From Thiohalocapsa sp. PB-PSB1 (GTDB taxonomy: Bacteria > Pseudomonadota > Gammaproteobacteria > Chromatiales > Chromatiaceae), in the NCBI GenBank assembly GCA_016745215.1, contig CP050890.1:992001-1056000 (forward strand): 64,000 nucleotides of DNA, written 5' to 3'. Positions 60,391-64,000 of the stretch are shown here, one piece after another. How positions within the stretch are numbered: the stretch's first letter is position 1; each line of letters starts with the position of its first letter. The translations under genes and the position numbers were made by a program. The notes below the pieces were generated by a model. That model was not told the DNA's origin and made no database searches. It saw nothing but the letters and a program-made list of their open reading frames with translations.

Positions 60391-60714
60391 GGAATTACGG
60401 TGCAGAATCACGGTGACAGTTTACTAAATAAACTTACTTATCGTCGCGCTCGTTTGTCTCAGGCCCGCGCTTTTGCGGTTTTCGCGCCTTGCCCGTCGAT
60501 TTCTCGAGTTGCTCGATCCAATGGTCGCCCCGTTGTTTCTGATTGGCACAGGCTCTCGAACGCCGCCTCGTCCTCCGGCGAACCAAGCAGGGCGGCAAAG
60601 TTACCAAAGCGTTCCAGAATCGGTGCAACCTTTACCAGTTTCTCGTCCTTGCCCGAGAGATGGGCGGCGACACTCCACCAGCGCCAGTCCTGTGCCTTCA
60701 GCACAAGCTTGGCT
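60391..60714. mobile_element. R6 module copy 3, truncated by R5
   Basis: Left end GGAATTACGGTGCAGAATCA then GGTGACAGTTTACTAAATAA. Only the C-terminal part of the transposase gene is present; the rest is missing on the far side of R5. Confidence 0.75.
60434..60704 (-). pseudogene. REP-associated tyrosine transposase, C-terminal fragment (copy 3)
   Basis: LKAQDWRWWSVAAHLSGKDE, then VAPILERFGNFAALLGSPED and EDEAAFESLCQSETTGRPL are the family's conserved C-terminal region (usually EDWRWSS). A frameshift then leads into the IEQLEKSTGKARKPQKRGPE linker in another frame. This supplies the C-terminal part missing from copies 1 and 2. Confidence 0.75.
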
Positions 60715-61360
60715 CTTAGCGATGGTGCAGAAATAAGCTAAACAGGTTTTGGCTCGGGTGTCGCCTGCCAACTCATTCGGTACCGCTATCGGCGTCGGTA
60801 TCGGTATCGGCGTCGGTATCGCACTGACCAACCCGCTATCCGCCAAGCTCCTCGCTGACCGCTTAGCCACGCTGTCCGAGCTTCGTGAGCACGGCCACAC
60901 GACCATCGAGCAGTGCCTTTTGCTTGCTGTTGTCGTCTGCGCACAACGCTTCGCACACCAGCGAGCACGTCCTGAATCGCAGCGCACTCCAGCGCAAAGC
61001 CTTGTGCGATTTCAAACGACCGGCGTCGATCCGCGCTCGTCGCTTTGCCGTTACCCTCGGCAATGTTCAGCGCGATGGCCTGCGATGCGCGCCTGCGATG
61101 CGCACCTACGATGCGCACCTGCGATGCTCACAGGCGTTGATCCTTCGCGTTACGCTGTCCTTTCACATGCTCGCAGTCGCGCTAGGCCCAGCCGACAGAC
61201 TCGATGGCCGCACGCTAGACGTCGAGCTTCTCATGACCGAATGGCATAGGGCGTTTTTTCTCTCGATTCCGATTCCGATTCCGATAGCGACCCCGACCCC
61301 GATTGCACTCCGCCGATGTCTGGATAGCGTGGTATAGGTTATTCATGAACCGCTACTAAG
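60715..61360 (-). mobile_element. R5 element copy 4 (long)
   Basis: Starts CTTAGCGATGGTGCAGAAAT and ends CATGAACCGCTACTAAG. Carries the four-helix-bundle pseudogene and both hexamer blocks in the same order as copies 2 and 3. Confidence 0.8.
60836..61247 (-). pseudogene. Four-helix-bundle protein (23S rRNA IVS type), broken
   Basis: The same gene as at 27031 and 31643. MPFGHEKLDV*RAAIESVGW, TAG in WA*RD, then ALNIAEGNGKATSADRRRSF, ALECAAIQDVL, a frameshift and DDNSKQKALLDGRVAVLTKL. The GCGCATCGCAGG minisatellite insert (61079-61125) is also present. The shared lesions show the gene was already broken when the element spread. Confidence 0.8.
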
Positions 61361-61536
61361 TCCGTCTGCGCACTCTGCGGTGAATTCCTTGCATTTATTG
61401 AAGGCAGCACCCGGTGGAGATGCACCCGGTGAGGATGCGCCCAGTAAATATCAGGTTTCTCGCCTTCTGATGTTTTGTCGTTCCGATCCCGATCCCAATC
61501 AAGTAGCGCTGGGCGGGTTGCACCCAACCGCGTGCA

Positions 61537-62805
61537 TCACTTCAGCGCATCCCATGCCTGTTGAATGGCGCGCGCTACGTCATCTGCCGGCTTACCGGCA
61601 GCGTAGTCCACCATCCCGGTCCAAAAGGCCCCGGAGCCAACGCCACCTGGCATCAGGTCCGAGCCGTCGAAGCGAAAGGTGGTCGCGTTGCGCAGGATAT
61701 CGTTCATCTTGCGCAATGTCGCATCGCTGAACTTGTTCGGATCGACGCCCTTGTGCGGCGTCAGAAAGCCCTTGCGCGCCATCCAGATCTCATGCGCCCG
61801 TGGGTCGCGCAAAAAGCGAATCAGATCATGTGCGCCCTGGCTGGGCTTGGTGATCGCCCAGAGCGCGCCGGCCCCGAGCACCGGCTTGCCCAGATCCTTG
61901 TTGGCGTAGGCCGGGAAGTAGAAAACATCCGCATCCAGGCCGACCTTCGCCCAGTTCGGAAAGAACGACGGAATGAAGCTGCCCTGATGGTGCATATAGC
62001 ACTGGGGCGGCGAGCTGAACAGGGCCTTGGGGCTGTCGCGGAAGTCGGTGGAGGCAACGGCACCTGCGCCGCCGGTGACCCAGGCGTCGTTGCGGGCAAA
62101 GGTGCCGAATTTCTCGATGGCGCCGACGATGCGCGGATCATCGAACGGAATGCTGTTGTCGACCCAGCCATCGTAGACCTCCGGCGGCTGAGTGCGCAGC
62201 AGCAGATCCTCGACCCAGTCGGTCGCCGGCCAGCCCGTGGCGCTGCCCGAGCCAAGCCCGATGCACCAGGGGGTATAGCCTTCGCGGACGATGCGCTCCG
62301 ACAGGGCCTCGAGCTCTTCCATGGTGCGCGGCACCGCATAGCCGGCGTCGGCGAAGTTCTCCGGAGAGTACCAGACCAGGGATTTTACATCGACCTTGAA
62401 GAAGAAACCGAACAGCCGCTCGACGCCGTCGGGATCCGGGAAGCTGCCCAGGTCGACCCAGGAGTCACCGGCGGCATAGTGCTCGCGAATCCAGTCCGCG
62501 CTGCTGGTGGCCAGCGGCGTCAGAAAGCCGCGCGCGGCCATGCCGGCGGCGAGTCCGGGCTGCGGGAACACGGCAACACTGGGTCCGGAGCCGGCCTCCA
62601 TGTCGACCATGATCTGCTGCTCGAAGGCATCGGAGCCCACATAGCGCACGTCATGCCCGGAACGCTGCGCAAAGGCTTCCAACACCGCCTCGACGTGCTC
62701 TTGGTCTTCGCCCAGCCAAGGGCCGAACACAGTCACCTGCTCGGCTCGGACAGCGCCGACGGCAAGCGCCAGTAAGCCGAACACTGCAAGACTGCATCGC
62801 TTCAT
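61537..62805 (-). CDS. ABC transporter sugar-binding protein (family 1 solute-binding, alpha-glucoside type)
   Basis: 422 residues from the ATG at 62805, which starts a signal peptide (MKRCSLAVFGLLALAVGAVRA); GGGGAGAAA precedes it. The mature protein is a periplasmic-binding fold (VTVFGPWLGEDQEHVEAVLE at the start; WCIGLGSGSATGWPATDWVE, DLMPGGVGSGAFWTGMVDY). These stretches resemble AglE-type alpha-glucoside or glycoside-binding proteins. It would feed a sugar or osmolyte ABC transporter, whose permease genes are not in this window (the downstream interval is repeats). A relative of trehalose/sucrose uptake would suit a salt-adapted phototroph, but specificity is not known. Confidence 0.85.
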   Translation of the reverse strand: MKRCSLAVFGLLALAVGAVRAEQVTVFGPWLGEDQEHVEAVLEAFAQRSGHDVRYVGSDAFEQQIMVDMEAGSGPSVAVFPQPGLAAGMAARGFLTPLATSSADWIREHYAAGDSWVDLGSFPDPDGVERLFGFFFKVDVKSLVWYSPENFADAGYAVPRTMEELEALSERIVREGYTPWCIGLGSGSATGWPATDWVEDLLLRTQPPEVYDGWVDNSIPFDDPRIVGAIEKFGTFARNDAWVTGGAGAVASTDFRDSPKALFSSPPQCYMHHQGSFIPSFFPNWAKVGLDADVFYFPAYANKDLGKPVLGAGALWAITKPSQGAHDLIRFLRDPRAHEIWMARKGFLTPHKGVDPNKFSDATLRKMNDILRNATTFRFDGSDLMPGGVGSGAFWTGMVDYAAGKPADDVARAIQQAWDALK

Positions 62806-62899
62806 CAATTCATTTCTCCCCAACCCCGAGCCGCGCGATTTCCAGACGGGCCTTAGACTATCTAGTAATAGTGCTTGAGCATAGTGCTTGTCATCCCCG

Positions 62900-63793
62900 C
62901 TACCCACTAGCCGCCTCTTCGAAGATCAACTCGGCGATACTCGCCGGCGATTCCTCATGGGCCAGATGTCCATAGCCGCCGACGATGCGCAGGCGGGCGT
63001 TCGGCAGCAGCGCGGTGACACGCTCGGCCTCTTCCGGTGGCACGGTCTTGTCGTTGGCGAAGGCCACCAGCAACAGGTCGGGCTGTAATTTCGGCAGTTC
63101 GCGCTGCAATGGCTCCAGATCCCAGTTGGCCATCATGTTCAATGCGGCCGCAAGGTGGCCGGGGCTTGCAATCAGCAGGCGGTAGAGATCGATCCCGGCT
63201 CGGGACAGCACTGACCCGGTGCTGTCGATCAGGCGCTGCACGCCCTTGGGATCTTTTTTAGCACCATTGGAAACAAAGCGCGGCACCAGAGAGTTGCGGG
63301 CCATCAATTTGGCCGCCGGCGAGAACCATTTTCCGGCAAAACCGCGCAATGGCAGCAAGGCGCCGCTAAGGCTGATCAGTAGGCGGGGATCGATACGGTG
63401 ATCCAAACACATGCGCGCCAGGATCGCGGCGCCGGCGGAGTGGCCAATGACGATGCCGGGCTGTACAGCGAGTGTCGACAGCAAGGCGCCGAGACCATCC
63501 GCCATGCCTTGCAGGCAGATCTGTTTGGGGTCTGGTGTGGAAGTAAAGCCGTGCCCCGGAAGATCCGGGGCGACGACGTGGTAACGCTGTGCCAACAGTG
63601 GCAGCAGTCCGCCCCAGGAATGTGTTGCCGCCGAGGTGCCGTGAACCAACAGCATGGTCGGGCCGCTGCCGGCAATTTGCACATGCCAGCGTAATCCACC
63701 AGCGTCGATGAATCGGCTCTTGTCCCGATTCGGCCAGTTCTGGCCGTCACGATCCCAGACCAGCTTGTCTTCGAGCACGCGGGCGGAGGTCAT
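62900..63793 (-). CDS. bchO: BchO, alpha/beta-hydrolase of the magnesium-chelatase step
   Basis: 297 residues from the ATG at 63793 (GGGAG 9 bases upstream); a TTG at 63829 overlapping the bchD stop would add 12 residues. The N-terminus LVWDRDGQNWPNRDKSRFID is characteristic of BchO. The hydrolase fold shows LLVHGTSAATHSWGG, the nucleophile elbow GHSAGAAILA and the catalytic His in GGYGHLAHEE. BchO is found with BchD and BchI in photosynthesis gene clusters and is thought to help insert magnesium into protoporphyrin or act on related intermediates; its exact reaction is not settled. This gene is the main evidence for a phototrophic host. Confidence 0.92.
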   Translation of the reverse strand: MTSARVLEDKLVWDRDGQNWPNRDKSRFIDAGGLRWHVQIAGSGPTMLLVHGTSAATHSWGGLLPLLAQRYHVVAPDLPGHGFTSTPDPKQICLQGMADGLGALLSTLAVQPGIVIGHSAGAAILARMCLDHRIDPRLLISLSGALLPLRGFAGKWFSPAAKLMARNSLVPRFVSNGAKKDPKGVQRLIDSTGSVLSRAGIDLYRLLIASPGHLAAALNMMANWDLEPLQRELPKLQPDLLLVAFANDKTVPPEEAERVTALLPNARLRIVGGYGHLAHEESPASIAELIFEEAASG

Positions 63794-63825
63794 GGTCGGT
63801 TGGTTGCTCCCGGGTTCATCTGATG

Positions 63826-64000
63826 TCAAGAAACAGCCTGTACGGCATTCGACAGTGCTGCCGCGTCTGCACGCGGCAATGGCAGATAGACTGCGCCCAT
63901 CTCCTGGGCGAGCTTCTCGGCGTCGGGGCGCGGGCGCGGTGACACGTCCACCACCAGCGCCTTGAGTTCGGCAACCCGAAAGGCGCGCGCCGAGGCAATC
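63826..64000 (-). CDS. bchD: BchD, magnesium chelatase subunit D (C-terminal part)
   Basis: Only the last 57 codons are in the window; the reading frame is open to the right edge. The visible tail, LKALVVDVSPRPRPDAEKLA followed by EMGAVYLPLPRADAAALSNA, fits the end of the BchD von-Willebrand-A domain. The TGA overlaps a possible TTG start of bchO, so the two genes are a tight operon. BchD, with BchI and BchH, inserts Mg2+ into protoporphyrin IX, the first committed step to bacteriochlorophyll. Confidence 0.85.
   Translation of the reverse strand, partial: IASARAFRVAELKALVVDVSPRPRPDAEKLAQEMGAVYLPLPRADAAALSNAVQAVS

Larger units (their letters stand above)
60323..61536. other. R6 copy 3, R5 copy 4 and R2 fragment
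   Basis: R6 copy 3 (60391-60714) is cut by R5 copy 4 (60715-61360), followed by the right end of an R2 element (61362-61413: CTCTGCGGTGAATTCC to GAAGGCAGCACCC). The last 120 bases before the binding-protein stop hold no gene. Confidence 0.75.

Noticed and set aside
60749..61337. Plus-strand open frames across R5 copy 4
   Set aside because: Same sequences occur in the other R5 copies; the meaningful (but broken) reading is the four-helix-bundle protein on the minus strand.
61561..62775. Plus-strand open frame (404 codons) opposite the binding protein
   Set aside because: Antisense shadow; the minus strand has a signal peptide and solute-binding fold.
1..64000. tRNA, rRNA or riboswitch genes
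   Set aside because: I looked for cloverleaf-like T-arm signatures and rRNA-like stretches while reading and saw none; a covariance-model scan was not possible, so small RNAs may be missed.

Overview
The window looks like chromosomal DNA of a phototrophic gammaproteobacterium, most likely a purple sulfur bacterium (Chromatiaceae or relative). The right edge holds bchO and the end of bchD (bacteriochlorophyll synthesis). The left half has typical gammaproteobacterial gene orders (def-fmt-rsmB-DUF4390-ntrYX-trkAH; LysM-dprA-smg). A DabB/DabA inorganic-carbon pump fits an autotroph. The assignment is inferred from gene content; no rRNA or tRNA gene was seen.

Layout. 1-4.7 kb (+): membrane-anchored glycerophosphodiesterase, SrkA-type kinase and a KefC-like K+/H+ antiporter. 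5.3-16 kb (-): a tightly packed, partly overlapping operon from def to trkH plus one unknown gene. 16.5-19.7 kb (+): LysM protein, dprA and smg; topA, the usual next gene, is missing and repeat debris follows. 21.3-28.8 kb (+): dabB, dabA, a PDC-sensor protein and a tandem universal stress protein. 29.8-31.5 kb: ClC channel and a small secreted Cys protein. 34-42.3 kb: PEP-CTERM-like protein, mlaA, rnt, grxD, a probable N-acetylglutaminylglutamine amidotransferase, hyuB and sodB. 43.3-55.6 kb (+): a defence operon of DUF499 ATPase, DUF3780, DUF1156 DNA methyltransferase and PLD/SNF2 helicase. It has a duplicated FitA/VapC toxin-antitoxin module inside it and a Uma2 nuclease near its end. 56-61.4 kb: ParD/ParE module, a ZIP transporter containing two cyclic-nucleotide-binding domains, a second Uma2 gene and broken REP-associated transposases. 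61.5-64 kb (-): sugar-binding lipoprotein/periplasmic protein, bchO and bchD.

The most unusual feature is the density of small, nested repeat elements between genes. Six families can be separated, called R1-R6 here. R1 is a ~165-bp element with a perfect 18-bp hairpin. R2 is a 152-bp element with 11-bp terminal repeats and an 8-bp target duplication. R3 is ~250 bp with 13-bp terminal repeats and an 11-bp target duplication. R4 is a ~150-bp palindrome. R5 is a ~645-bp element carrying a broken four-helix-bundle (23S-IVS-type) gene whose tail is a hexamer repeat. R6 is a module built around a REP-associated tyrosine transposase. They sit inside one another (R2 in R1, R3 in R2, R3 at the edge of R4, R5 in R6), so a relative order of insertion can be read.

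The defence operon is the best candidate for an interesting system. Its toxin stop codon overlaps the methyltransferase start codon (ATGA), and a local duplication has produced an in-frame fusion of half a PIN toxin with an intact antitoxin.
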